A DNA stretch of 64,000 bases from Rhizobacter terrae (GCF_003852895.1 NZ_QUSW01000002.1:682001-746000); one strand, 5' to 3'; positions 39,630 to 47,939 are shown, numbered from the stretch's first letter. Translations and numbers: made by a program. Notes: generated by a model from the letters alone, not told the origin.

Positions 39630-41714
39630 TCACGCTGTACCGCCGATGATCGACCCGATGCGGATCGAGTGCGTCTCCGGGATCTCGCTGTGGCCCAGCA
39701 CGCGCAGCCTCGGCGCCGCGCGCTTGAGCAGCCGGGCCATCGGCGCGCGGATCATGTCCGGCACCAGCAGGCAAGCCGGCACCCCAAGGTCCTCCTGCCG
39801 CTTGGCCGATTCCGCCGCACTGCGCGTCAAGGTATCCGCCACGCCCGGATCCAACGCCGCACCATGCGGCGAGTTCAGCGCCTGGGTGATCATCCGCTCC
39901 AGTTCAGGTTCCAGTGCGATCACGTCCAGCTCGCGTGTGGGCCCATAGATTTGCTGCACGATGCTCGGCGCCAGGTGGATGCGGATGCGACGCGCCAGCT
40001 CGTTCGGGTCGGTGACCGTGGCCGCATGCTCGGCCAGGCTCTCGACGATGGATCGCATGTCGCGGATGTGCACGCCCTCGTCCAGCAGCAGCTGCAAGAC
40101 CTTTTGCAGCGCAGCAATGCCCACCATCTTCGGCACCACGTCCTCGATGAGCTTGGGCGCGAGCTTCGTGACGTGTTCCACGAGCTGCTGTGTCTCCACG
40201 CGGCCCAGCAGCTTGCCGGCGTGCATCTGCATGAGGTGCGACAGGTGCGTGGCCACGACGGTGGAGCAGTCCACCACCGTGAAGCCCGACATCTGCGCGG
40301 CTTCGCGCTGGCGCTCCTCGATCCACACCGCCGGCAGGCCGAAGGCCGGGTCCTTGGTGGCGGTGCCGATGAGGTTGGTCGTCGCGCCGCCCGGGTTGAT
40401 GGCCAGCCACATGCCAGGGTAGGCCTCGCCCTCGCCCACCACCGCGCCGCGCAGGGTGAGGCGGTACATGCTGGGCTTGAGTTCCAGGTTGTCGCGGATG
40501 TGCACCGGCGGCGGCAGGAAACCCACGTCCTGCGCGAACTTCTTGCGCACACCCTTGATGCGCGCCAGCAGGTCGCCGTCGCGCGCCTTGTCCACCAGGG
40601 CGATGAGGCGATAGCCCACTTCCAGGCCCAGCGTGTCCACCGGCTGCAGGTCGTCCCAGCTGGCCTCGGCATTGGCCGGCGGCACTTCGCGCGGCGGCGG
40701 AGGGGCGGCGGCAATGCGCTTGTCGCGCTGGTACATCCAGTACGCGCCATAGCCCATGGCGGCCGAGATGAGCAGGAACACCACGTGCGGCATGCCGGGA
40801 ATGAGGCCCAGCGCGCCAATGACGCCCGACACGATGCCCAGCGAGCGCGGCGAGTTGAAGACCTGCTTGGCGATCTGGCTGCCGACGTCGTTTTCCTTGC
40901 CGACGCGCGACACCACCATGGCCGCGGCCACCGAGATAAGCAGCGCCGGGATCTGTGCGACCAGCGCGTCACCGACCGCCAGGAGGATGTAGCTGTTGGC
41001 CGCGTCGCCGGCCGACAGGTCGTGCTGCGCGACGCCGATGATGAAGCCGCCGATGATGTTGATGAAGAGGATGAGCAGGCCGGCCATCGCGTCGCCGCGC
41101 ACGTACTTGCTGGCACCGTCCATGGAGCCGAAGAATTCCGCTTCCTCGCCCACTTCGGCGCGGCGCTTCTTGGCTTCCTTCTCGTTGATGAGGCCGGCGT
41201 TCAGGTCGGCGTCGATGGCCATCTGCTTGCCGGGCATGGCATCCAAAGTGAAGCGCGCGCCGACTTCGGCGATGCGCTCCGCGCCCTTGGTGACCACCAC
41301 GAAGTTGATGACCACGAGGATGGCGAACACGATCAGGCCGACCGCGAAATTGCCGCCGATCAGGAAGTGGCCGAAGGATTCGATCACCGCGCCCGCGGCG
41401 CCCGGGCCGCTGTGGCCTTCGAGCAGCACCACGCGGGTGGAAGCCACGTTCAGCGACAGGCGCAAGAGCGTGGTCAGCAGGATGACGGTCGGAAAGGCCG
41501 CGAAGTCCAGCGGCTTGATCATGTAGGCCGCGACCATCATCACCATCAGCGCCATCGCGATGTTGAAGGTGAACAGCAGGTCCAGCGCGAAGGGCGGCAG
41601 CGGCAGCACCATCATGGACAGCACCATGATGATGAACAGCGGCGCCATCAGCGCGCGCACCGCGCCGGCATTGGGCCCCAGCCACTTCTGCAGTTGTTGC
41701 ATCAGCGAGTTCAT
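39630..41714 (-). CDS. flhA: Flagellar export gate protein FlhA
   Basis: 694 residues. About eight membrane segments in the first 330 residues, with the conserved FHIPEP-type cytoplasmic loop region recognisable as GAERIAEVGARFTLDAMPGKQMAIDADLNAG, followed by the large cytoplasmic domain (PLVDTLGLEVGYRLI-like, VHIRDNLELKPSMYRL, MRSIVESLAEHA, GPTRELDVIALEPELE). Forms the nonameric ring that docks export chaperones. Its ATG overlaps the flhB stop (ATGA), so the two are co-translated. A terminator follows, separating it from flhF. Confidence 0.98.
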   Translation of the reverse strand: MNSLMQQLQKWLGPNAGAVRALMAPLFIIMVLSMMVLPLPPFALDLLFTFNIAMALMVMMVAAYMIKPLDFAAFPTVILLTTLLRLSLNVASTRVVLLEGHSGPGAAGAVIESFGHFLIGGNFAVGLIVFAILVVINFVVVTKGAERIAEVGARFTLDAMPGKQMAIDADLNAGLINEKEAKKRRAEVGEEAEFFGSMDGASKYVRGDAMAGLLILFINIIGGFIIGVAQHDLSAGDAANSYILLAVGDALVAQIPALLISVAAAMVVSRVGKENDVGSQIAKQVFNSPRSLGIVSGVIGALGLIPGMPHVVFLLISAAMGYGAYWMYQRDKRIAAAPPPPREVPPANAEASWDDLQPVDTLGLEVGYRLIALVDKARDGDLLARIKGVRKKFAQDVGFLPPPVHIRDNLELKPSMYRLTLRGAVVGEGEAYPGMWLAINPGGATTNLIGTATKDPAFGLPAVWIEERQREAAQMSGFTVVDCSTVVATHLSHLMQMHAGKLLGRVETQQLVEHVTKLAPKLIEDVVPKMVGIAALQKVLQLLLDEGVHIRDMRSIVESLAEHAATVTDPNELARRIRIHLAPSIVQQIYGPTRELDVIALEPELERMITQALNSPHGAALDPGVADTLTRSAAESAKRQEDLGVPACLLVPDMIRAPMARLLKRAAPRLRVLGHSEIPETHSIRIGSIIGGTA

Positions 41715-42862
41715 TCAGCGGACTCCGGCTTGTTGTGCGGGTCGAGTTCGGGCGGCACGTGCACCGAGGGCAGGTCGCCCGGCATGGGCGCATGCCCGGC
41801 CAGCGCGGCGCGCAGCTGGTACACATAGGCCAGCACCTGCGCCACGGCGGCGAACAGGGCGGCGGGAATTTCCTTGTCGATCTTGGCGTGGGCGTACAGC
41901 GCGCGCGCCAGCACGGGCGACTGCAGCACCGGCACCTTGTTGGCACGGGCGGTGTCGCGGATGGTCATGGCCAGCAGGTCGGCGCCCTTGGCGACGACGC
42001 GCGGCGCGCCCATGCGGGTCTCGTCGTACTTGAGCGCCACGGCATAGTGGGTCGGGTTCATCACCACCAGGTCGGCCTTGGGCACGGCGGCCAGCATGCG
42101 GCGGCGCGACATCTCGCGCATGCGCACCTTGATCTTGGCCTTCACCTCGGAGTTGCCTTCGATCTCCTTGTGCTCCTGCTTCATTTCCGCATGGCTCATC
42201 TTCAGCCGCGACATGTGCATGTAGCGCTGCAGGGGCGCGTCGATGGCGGCGCAGATGGCCAAGGCGATGAGCAGCAGCACGAGGCCGCCGAGGATGGTGC
42301 TGCCCACGTCCGACAAGGCAGCCGGCAGCGGCACGGTGATGAGCCCGGCGAAGGAATCGATGTGGCTGCGCAGATAGGCGAATCCGATGCCGCCGAGCAC
42401 CAGCGCCAGCGCGCAGGCCTTGAGCGCATCCACCATCTGCTGCTTGGAGAACAGGCGCGGCAGGCCGGCGATGGGGTTGAGTTTCTCGAACTTCGGCATC
42501 AGCGGCTTGAGCGTCCAGTTCCAGCCGCCGATGAGCACGCTGCCGGCGATGGCGATGAGCGTCATCGCCACGCCCAGGGGAATGACCACCCACATCAGCT
42601 TCCAGGCCATCGCGGCCAGCTGCTGGGTCATCAGTTCGGGGTTGGTGCCGGCGGCACGGTCGAAGCTGAGCGACTGGGCCAGGGTTTGCTGCAGCCAGCG
42701 GGTGAGCATCGGTGCCACGGCCACGAGGATGGCCCCGCCACCAGCGATGGCGGCGAAATGCCCCAGGTCCCGCGAGCGGGCGACCTGGCCTTCCTCGCGG
42801 GCTTTTTCAAGCTTGCGCTGTGAGGCGGGTAGGTTGCGGTCTGATCCGTTGTCGTCTGCCAT
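41711..42862 (-). CDS. flhB: Flagellar export switch protein FlhB
   Basis: 383 residues. Basic N-terminus (SQRKLEKAREEGQVARSRDLGHF), four membrane segments (about 30-55, 85-115, 145-165, 190-212), and a cytoplasmic domain carrying the self-cleavage motif NPTH (about 268, VVMNPTHYAVALKY). Cleavage between Asn and Pro switches substrate from rod/hook to filament. Followed by flhA with a 4-bp overlap. Transcription probably starts about 27 bases upstream. Confidence 0.98.
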   Translation of the reverse strand: MADDNGSDRNLPASQRKLEKAREEGQVARSRDLGHFAAIAGGGAILVAVAPMLTRWLQQTLAQSLSFDRAAGTNPELMTQQLAAMAWKLMWVVIPLGVAMTLIAIAGSVLIGGWNWTLKPLMPKFEKLNPIAGLPRLFSKQQMVDALKACALALVLGGIGFAYLRSHIDSFAGLITVPLPAALSDVGSTILGGLVLLLIALAICAAIDAPLQRYMHMSRLKMSHAEMKQEHKEIEGNSEVKAKIKVRMREMSRRRMLAAVPKADLVVMNPTHYAVALKYDETRMGAPRVVAKGADLLAMTIRDTARANKVPVLQSPVLARALYAHAKIDKEIPAALFAAVAQVLAYVYQLRAALAGHAPMPGDLPSVHVPPELDPHNKPESAE

Positions 42863-42895
42863 GGCTGTGCGTGGCCCATGAGAGGCCTTGCAGCA

Positions 42896-42922
42896 TTGTT
42901 CCCAGACGACGGGAAAACTTGA
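42896..42922 (-). promoter_or_regulatory. Candidate flhB promoter (TCAA-N15-GGGAACAA)
   Basis: Minus strand TCAAGTTTTCC, 9 bases, GGAACAATG, ending 34 bases before the flhB ATG. Shares both blocks and the spacing with the flhF candidate promoter. Confidence 0.5.
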
Positions 42923-42979
42923 GGCGAATGAACGGGGGGAAGCTGGCGCTATTCCGGGCCATCACCCGAACGATCATCC

Positions 42980-43010
42980 AAAAAGCAAACGGCGGCCCGC
43001 AGGCCGCCGT
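42980..43010 (-). terminator. Terminator after cheZ
   Basis: Arms ACGGCGGCC (42989-42997 and 43002-43010) with a 4-base loop, then TTTGCTTTTT on the minus strand. Confidence 0.85.
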
Positions 43011-43029
43011 CCGTGATGGATGTCTCGCT

Positions 43030-43686
43030 TCAGAAGCCGAGGCTGGCGAGCAGGTCGTCGACCTCGCCCTGGTTGGCCACCACGTCGGTGCGGGTTTCCG
43101 GGTCCACCACCGGGCCGTGCAGCATGTCCGGGTCGGTGCGGTGAGCCTGCGCGGCCGCGGCCTGGTCGGCCGGCGCCGCCTGAAGCAGCAGCTTGACCAG
43201 GCTGTCTTCCAGGTCGCCGGCCAGCTTCACCACCTTGGCCACCACCTGGCCGGTCAGGTCATGGAAGTCCTGGGCCATCATGATGTCGGTCAGGTGCTGG
43301 TCGATGCGCGCAGTGGCAGCCTCGACGTCACCCACGAAGTTCATCACCGAGCCCGAAGCCACAGCCTTGACCGGGTCGGCGATGATGGCCTGCGCCATCT
43401 CGCGGGTTTCGCGAGCAATCTTCTCGTGTTCAGCCTTGGCCTGGTCCACCGAATTCAGCACCTTCTCGGCGGCTTCGCCGGTCTTCTTGGCGACATAGTT
43501 CAGGCGGCTGCGGGCATCGGGCAGGTTGTCGGCGGCGATCTGCAGGTTGGGCATCACGCCCAGCTGCTCCAGTGTGTCGTGCAGCAAACGGGTCAGGTGG
43601 CCCAGCTGCTGGTAGACCACCTCCGAGGTGGCCTGGGCATGCGTGCCGGCTGGCGGCGCGAGCGTGGTGGAGTCGTCCATCTTCAT
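43030..43686 (-). CDS. cheZ: CheY-P phosphatase CheZ
   Basis: 218 residues. Long helical protein with the CheZ signature in MMAQDFHDLTGQVVAKVVKLA (acidic and Gln residues that act on CheY-P) and the C-terminal CheY-binding tail ending DDLLASLGF. Dephosphorylates CheY-P to reset the motor. Eleven bp after cheY, so one transcript. Confidence 0.96.
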   Translation of the reverse strand: MKMDDSTTLAPPAGTHAQATSEVVYQQLGHLTRLLHDTLEQLGVMPNLQIAADNLPDARSRLNYVAKKTGEAAEKVLNSVDQAKAEHEKIARETREMAQAIIADPVKAVASGSVMNFVGDVEAATARIDQHLTDIMMAQDFHDLTGQVVAKVVKLAGDLEDSLVKLLLQAAPADQAAAAQAHRTDPDMLHGPVVDPETRTDVVANQGEVDDLLASLGF

Positions 43687-43697
43687 GTTCTTTCTCC

Positions 43698-44099
43698 TCA
43701 GGCCGCAGCCATCAGTTTCTGCATGATCTTCTGAACCTTCTCCTCCAAGGTTGCCTTGGTGAAGGGCTTGACGATGTAACCGGCGGCGCCGTCCTGCGCC
43801 GCACGCACGATGTCTTCCTTGCGGGCTTCGGCGGTCACCATCAGCACCGGCAGGTGCTTGAGGCTCTCGTCCTTCTTCACTGCAGCGAGCAGTTCGAAGC
43901 CGTTCATGTTGGGCATGTTGATGTCCGACACCACGAAGTCGAACTTCGCGTTCTTGAGCATGTTCAGCGCGACGGCGCCGTCTTCGGCTTCCTCGGCATT
44001 GTTGTAGCCGATCTCCTTCAGCAGACCGCGCACGATGCGGCGCATGGTCGAGAAGTCGTCGACGATCAGGAACTTCATGTCGGTGGAAGGGGTGCTCAT
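43698..44099 (-). CDS. cheY: Chemotaxis response regulator CheY
   Basis: 133 residues, receiver domain only. [18 protein letters not shown] gives the acidic pocket (Asp14/15), [12 protein letters not shown] the phospho-acceptor Asp59, VMVTAEA the conserved Thr and [16 protein letters not shown] the Lys. Binds FliM to change rotation. A strong sigma-28 promoter lies 52-78 bases upstream, at the very end of motB. Confidence 0.97.
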   Translation of the reverse strand: MSTPSTDMKFLIVDDFSTMRRIVRGLLKEIGYNNAEEAEDGAVALNMLKNAKFDFVVSDINMPNMNGFELLAAVKKDESLKHLPVLMVTAEARKEDIVRAAQDGAAGYIVKPFTKATLEEKVQKIMQKLMAAA

Positions 44100-44150
44100 G
44101 GCGGTCCTCGTTTGCTTTGGCCGTGTCGGGGCGTTGCAGGCCTCAGGCCC

Positions 44151-44177
44151 TTATCGGGATGCGGTGGGCAAAATTGA
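44151..44177 (-). promoter_or_regulatory. Sigma-28 promoter of cheYZ, overlapping the motB stop codon
   Basis: TCAA (44174-44177), 15 bases, CCCGATAA (44151-44158). The last four bases of the -10 box include the motB TAA stop, so the promoter lies wholly inside the motB coding end. Confidence 0.8.
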
Positions 44178-45110
44178 GGGCCCACCTGCGCTGGTTTGTG
44201 AATTGCTGGGCTCCGGATCGGACAAATCCACCGGTTCCGTGCTGCGGCCGAAGAAACGGTCCTCGGCTTCGCGGTTCATGACGATGATGCTGATGCGCCG
44301 GTTGGCCGGGCTGGTCGGGTCGTTCTTGTCGTACGGGGCGCTGGACGCCAGCCCCTGCACCCGCAGCACCCGGTCGTCGGGCATGCCGCCGGCGATGAGT
44401 TCGCGCCGCGAGGCGTTGGCCCGGTCGGCCGAGAGCTCCCAGTTGCTGTAGCCGCGGTCGCCGCCCGGGAAGGCCTGGGCGTCCGTATGCCCTTCCAGGG
44501 TCAAGCGGTTGGGCACCTCGGTGAGCACGCTGCCGATCAGCCGCAGCAGCTCACGCATGTAGGGCTGCACCACCGCGCTGCCGCTGGCGAACATGGGGCG
44601 CTGGTTCTCGTCCACGATCTGGATGCGCAGGCCGTCGGCCGTCATGTCCAGGCGGATCTGGCTGCGCATCGCGGCCAGCTTGGCGTTGCCGGTGAGCGCC
44701 ATGTCCACCTTGTCCTTCAGGCGTTCCAGCCGCTCGGCCTCGGCCTTGCGCTGCGCGTCCTTGAAGGCCTGCAGGTTGATGCGCTTCTTGCGGTCCTCGT
44801 TGTCGCCGTTCTTGGTCTGGCCGCCCTGGCGCGACAGGTCGGTGCCGCCGCCCTTGATGATGTGCGACGAATCGCCCGAGCCGCTGCCGCCCATCATCGC
44901 CACCTTCAGCGGCGAGTTGAAGAAGTCGGCAATGCCCTTCTTGTCGCCTTCCGTCGTGGAGCCCAGCAGCCACATCAGCAGGAAGAAGGCCATCATGGCC
45001 GTGACGAAGTCGGCGTAGGCGATCTTCCAGGCGCCGCCATGTGCACCATGGCCGCCCTTCTTGATCTTCTTGACGATGATCGGCTGGAGTTTTTTCGAGT
45101 CACCGGCCAT
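44151..45110 (-). CDS. motB: Flagellar stator protein MotB
   Basis: 319 residues. Basic cytoplasmic tail (KKLQPIIVKKIKKGGHG), single membrane helix with the proton-carrying Asp34 in IAYADFVTAMMAFFLLMWLLG, plug/linker, and an OmpA-like peptidoglycan-binding domain (about 160-275; NRLTLEGHTDAQAF, NWELSADRANASRRELI, RVLRVQGLAS). Pairs with MotA; 21-bp gap after motA. Confidence 0.97.
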   Translation of the reverse strand: MAGDSKKLQPIIVKKIKKGGHGAHGGAWKIAYADFVTAMMAFFLLMWLLGSTTEGDKKGIADFFNSPLKVAMMGGSGSGDSSHIIKGGGTDLSRQGGQTKNGDNEDRKKRINLQAFKDAQRKAEAERLERLKDKVDMALTGNAKLAAMRSQIRLDMTADGLRIQIVDENQRPMFASGSAVVQPYMRELLRLIGSVLTEVPNRLTLEGHTDAQAFPGGDRGYSNWELSADRANASRRELIAGGMPDDRVLRVQGLASSAPYDKNDPTSPANRRISIIVMNREAEDRFFGRSTEPVDLSDPEPSNSQTSAGGPSILPTASR

Positions 45111-45131
45111 GGTGACCTCCCCGCGCCGTCA

Positions 45132-45992
45132 TCACTTCTTGCCTTTCACATGGCCTTCGAGTTCGGCGAAGGACGGACGCTCAGTGGAGTACAGAACCTT
45201 GCGGCCGAACTCCACCGCCACCTGCGGCGCGTAGCCTTGCATGCTGGCCAGGAGCGTGGTCTTGATGCACTGCAGCTCCTTGCCGTTCTCGTCGATCTTC
45301 TGTTCCATCAGGCCGGCCAGCGGCTCGGCCACGGCGTAGGCCAGCAAGATGCCGAGGAAGGTCCCGACCAGGGCGGAGCCGATCATGCCGCCCAGGATGG
45401 CGGGCGGCTGGCCCACCGAGCCCATGGTGTTCACCACGCCCAGCACCGCAGCCACGATGCCGAAGGCCGGCAGAGCGCCGGCCAGGCGGGCGATGGCCGC
45501 GGCGGGCGCGTGGGCTTCGTGGTGGTGCGTCTCGATCTCGCTGTCCATCAGGCTTTCGATCTCGTGCGAGTTCAGGTTGCCCGAGACCATCATGCGCAGG
45601 TAGTCCGTGATGAACTCCACGACGTGGTGGTCGTTGCCCACCGTCGGGTATTTCTGGAACACGGCCGAGCTGTGCGGATCCTCGACGTCCTTTTCGATGG
45701 ACATCAGGCCTTCCTTGCGCGCCTTTTGCAGGATGTCGTAGAGCAGCGCCATCAGTTCGAGATAGCGTGCCTTGGAATACTTCGAGCCCTTGAGCAGCCC
45801 CGGCAGCGCGCCGATGGTCGCCTTCAGCACCTTGGGCTGGTTGTTCACCACGAACGCGCCCAGGGCGCCGCCCAGGATGGCCATCAGTTCGGTGGGCAGG
45901 GCGTGAATGATCACACCCATGTTCCCGCCGTGGATGATGTATGCGCCGAAGATGCAACCCAGCGCTACGACATAGCCAATGATGACGAACAT
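45132..45992 (-). CDS. motA: Flagellar stator protein MotA
   Basis: 286 residues. Four membrane segments (about 3-22, 32-50, 170-192, 203-223), a large cytoplasmic loop with the charged region that faces FliG (KARKEGLMSIEKDVEDP), and the conserved PAFGIVAAVLGVVNTMGSVGQPP and GTFLGILLAYAVAEPLAG stretches. With MotB forms the proton-driven stator. A textbook sigma-28 promoter starts 28 bp upstream. Confidence 0.98.
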   Translation of the reverse strand: MFVIIGYVVALGCIFGAYIIHGGNMGVIIHALPTELMAILGGALGAFVVNNQPKVLKATIGALPGLLKGSKYSKARYLELMALLYDILQKARKEGLMSIEKDVEDPHSSAVFQKYPTVGNDHHVVEFITDYLRMMVSGNLNSHEIESLMDSEIETHHHEAHAPAAAIARLAGALPAFGIVAAVLGVVNTMGSVGQPPAILGGMIGSALVGTFLGILLAYAVAEPLAGLMEQKIDENGKELQCIKTTLLASMQGYAPQVAVEFGRKVLYSTERPSFAELEGHVKGKK

Positions 45993-46019
45993 GTTGAGGG
46001 GGCGTTTGGTTCAGCGGGT

Positions 46020-46046
46020 TTATCGGCCCGCACGCGGATCACTTGA
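46020..46046 (-). promoter_or_regulatory. Sigma-28 promoter of motAB
   Basis: TCAA (46043-46046), 15 bases, GCCGATAA (46020-46027), a perfect -10 box, ending 28 bases before the motA ATG. Confidence 0.88.
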
Positions 46047-46174
46047 GATGACTGGCTGCAAAGTTTGCCGATGAACGCGCACCGGTGATCGGTCCAACAA
46101 CACCCTTTCCCGACCCCAAACCTCGTCCGACAACCAGACAAGCGAGCGAAGCAAGCGCAGATCAAGCAACGCCC

Positions 46175-46240
46175 GCGGAACCGGCTGCGCCGGTCCGCAG
46201 GGTGGCGCCCCTCGGGGGCAGGAGCGAAGCGACTGGGGGG
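46175..46240. repeat. Palindromic intergenic repeat element
   Basis: GC-rich element with an imperfect hairpin GCGG(A)ACCGGC-TGC-GCCGGTCCGC at 46175-46198, followed by CGCCCCTCGGGGGCAGGAGCGAAGCG. A related palindrome, GGACCGGGC-TGC-GCCCGGTCC, is inside the larger inverted repeat at 49505-49620. The style is that of dispersed intergenic repeats of Comamonadaceae; dispersal was not tested. Confidence 0.5.
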
Positions 46241-46242
46241 CC

Positions 46243-46270
46243 AAAAAAAAGGCGGGCCTCAAGGGCCCGC
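46243..46270 (-). terminator. Strong terminator downstream of flhC / candidate sRNA
   Basis: Arms GCGGGCC (46252-46258 and 46264-46270 as complement), 5-base loop, then C and eight T on the minus strand. Confidence 0.9.
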
Positions 46271-46332
46271 TGTGGAAAGCACAATGGTTTGTGCCAGGAG
46301 GAGACAAGACAGAAAAAACGACCGGATACGTG
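46243..46332 (-). ncRNA. Candidate sigma-28-dependent small RNA
   Basis: Predicted ~90-nt minus-strand transcript: a near-perfect sigma-28 promoter (TTAA-N15-GCCGATAG) ends 7 bases before the proposed start, and a strong intrinsic terminator closes it, with no open frame between. Internal features: an unpaired, pyrimidine-rich 5' part with TCTCCTCCT (complementary to Shine-Dalgarno sequences), a short hairpin GCACAA-ACCA-TTGTGC (46279-46294), then the terminator stem. Position between flhC and motA parallels the E. coli sRNA MotR, which arises upstream of motA under sigma-28. It could also be made as the 3' end of flhDC mRNA. Existence is inferred from sequence only. Confidence 0.5.
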
Positions 46333-46338
46333 AATGAT

Positions 46339-46365
46339 CTATCGGCGTGATTTCTCGAAACTTAA
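46339..46365 (-). promoter_or_regulatory. Sigma-28 promoter without a downstream gene
   Basis: TTAA (46362-46365; TTAAGTTT on the minus strand), 15 bases, GCCGATAG (46339-46346). The next thing downstream is a terminator at 46243-46270, not a coding sequence. Confidence 0.75.
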
Positions 46366-46398
46366 GGACTGGGTTAACTCAGTTCGACAATCCGTGAA

Positions 46399-46935
46399 TT
46401 AGTGCATTTGAATGCCACCCGCGGTGCGCCCCTTGCCGGCACGGGCAGGCGGGTTGCACAGGCCGCAGACGTAGTGCTTGGCGATTTCGTGCGGATGGGT
46501 CACGAACTTGCCGTGGCACTTGGAGCATTCGGTGAGGGTCAGCATGCCGTTGTCCACGAACTTCACCAGGCGCCAGGCGCGGGTCACCGACAAGAGGGCT
46601 TCCAGGCCCTGGGCGGTGGTCTGCTCCTGGTAGAGCTGGTAGGCCTTGATGACGGTGTCGATCTCGTCCATCTCGGCGACCTTGTTCAGGTACTCGTGGA
46701 TGTTCAGGAACAGGCTGGCGTGGATGTTGGGCTGCCAGGTCATGAACCAGTCGGTCGAGAAGGGCAACTGGCCCTTGCTGGGCGACTTGCCGGAGACTTC
46801 CTTGTAGAGACGCAGCAGGCGCTCATAAGACAGATCGGTTTCCGATTCCAGGACCTGCAGGCGGGCACCCAGACGAATCAGGGTGACGGCACGTTCGATC
46901 TGCTTGGCTTCGGTGAGGATGCTCTTGGCGCGCAT
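46399..46935 (-). CDS. flhC: Flagellar master regulator subunit FlhC
   Basis: 178 residues. MRAKSILTEAKQIERAVTLIRLGARLQVLESET is the typical FlhC start; the zinc site is seen as CSKCHGKFVTHPHEIAKHYVCGLC (four Cys). Forms FlhD4C2, which turns on early flagellar operons with sigma-70. Placed 103 bp after flhD on the same strand. Confidence 0.97.
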   Translation of the reverse strand: MRAKSILTEAKQIERAVTLIRLGARLQVLESETDLSYERLLRLYKEVSGKSPSKGQLPFSTDWFMTWQPNIHASLFLNIHEYLNKVAEMDEIDTVIKAYQLYQEQTTAQGLEALLSVTRAWRLVKFVDNGMLTLTECSKCHGKFVTHPHEIAKHYVCGLCNPPARAGKGRTAGGIQMH

Positions 46936-47038
46936 GGTGTGTCTCTCTTCCTGAAATCTTGTGTGGAGCTTCGATCTTTGAGGCTCAGGACCGTTCCGGC
47001 TGAGCCCGTCGAAGCCTTCTTCGACCGCGGTGCCTGGT

Positions 47039-47365
47039 TCAGGCGGCTTCTTGATGGCGGCCGGCCATCAGGATGCTGGCGTGCAGGCGGGTCGTCGTGT
47101 CGTTGGCGGCGCCGGCCTTGCCATGGTTGGTCAGCAGGCTCCAGACCAGGTCGTCGTCCATGCGGAACTTGCACAGCAGGGTGTTGCCCGAAGCGATCTT
47201 CATCATCTGGGCAGGGGACAGCAGAGCGATCAGGGCAGCGTTCTCTTCGCTGATGCCAAGGCGATACAGGGCTTGTTCGCGGTCGGCGCGGATGAGGCTC
47301 TGGGCCAGCATCAGGTACGACAGGTTGGCTTCGCGGATTTCGCTGAGGATCTGGTCTGCGTTCAT
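47039..47365 (-). CDS. flhD: Flagellar master regulator subunit FlhD
   Basis: 108 residues. MNADQILSEIREANLSYLMLAQSLIRADREQALYRLGISEE is the conserved FlhD N-terminal half, with LLSPAQMMKIASGNTLLCKFR following. The ATG at 47365 fits the family start; the frame stays open upstream to 47476. Partner of FlhC. Confidence 0.95.
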   Translation of the reverse strand: MNADQILSEIREANLSYLMLAQSLIRADREQALYRLGISEENAALIALLSPAQMMKIASGNTLLCKFRMDDDLVWSLLTNHGKAGAANDTTTRLHASILMAGRHQEAA

Positions 47366-47939
47366 GTGTCTGGCTCCGGTTTGATGAGTGAGATGTCTGT
47401 CTGCTGTCTTTGTCTCGGCGACGTCGTTTGCATCACCGTGAGACGAATTGTGAAGAAGCGAGAAGGCTTGAAACATCAGGTCACTTCCGTCGCTTAAGTC
47501 CCGGTTATTCCATAGACCGTGTCAGGCAACTTCCTACAGGAACACCCTAGGCAATCCGCCCTTGCCTTCCCTGTTCCGGTGCCGATAGGGGAAATCGCCG
47601 GTCTTTTCGTGCCAGTTGCTTGGATGAAAGGACTTGACATCCAAAAGAGAACTGACTCACGAAATGTGACGGCATCCCTAAAGTTCTCGAAATGCACATC
47701 CGATAAGCATCCCAACGCACTTGGAAAACCCTTCAGGAGCGTGGTCCGGTTAGCCGGCCGTGGTTCGCAGCGAAGAAGCGCTTGAGGACTTTCGGTTGAC
47801 TAGCGTCGGGCGGTCGGATGCGAAGGGCATAGGGGCCCCCGCACCGACAGGCAACGGTGCCGCGAGGCAAATGCATCAAGGCACCGCGTGTAACGCCGGC
47901 TAGGCCGGGAGTCCCTTCAACTTTAGGAGTCTTTCAATC
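47366..47939. other. flhD-fliC1 divergent regulatory region
   Basis: 574 bp without a gene. It carries the flhDC promoter (not identifiable by eye), the fliC1 sigma-28 promoter at 47679-47706, and a leader of about 225 bases before fliC1. In the leader, TAGCCGGC (47751-47758) can pair with GCCGGCTA (47895-47902), and GCACCG/CGGTGC (47841-47846, 47855-47860) forms a small hairpin between them. Confidence 0.6.
47679..47706 (+). promoter_or_regulatory. Sigma-28 promoter of fliC1
   Basis: TAAAGTTC (TAAA at 47679-47682), 16 bases, TCCGATAA (47699-47706); 7 of 8 in the -10 box. Confidence 0.8.

Larger units (their letters stand above)
45993..46398. other. flhC-motA intergenic region
   Basis: 406 bp without a protein gene. 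From right to left (direction of transcription): a sigma-28 promoter (46339-46365), a predicted sRNA with terminator (46243-46332), a palindromic repeat element (about 46150-46240) and the motA sigma-28 promoter (46020-46046). Confidence 0.7.

Noticed and set aside
47562-47588. Second sigma-28 promoter before fliC1 (GCCGATAG at 47581)
   Set aside because: The -10 box is good, but the base block 15 positions upstream is TTGC, and a better site exists at 47679-47706.
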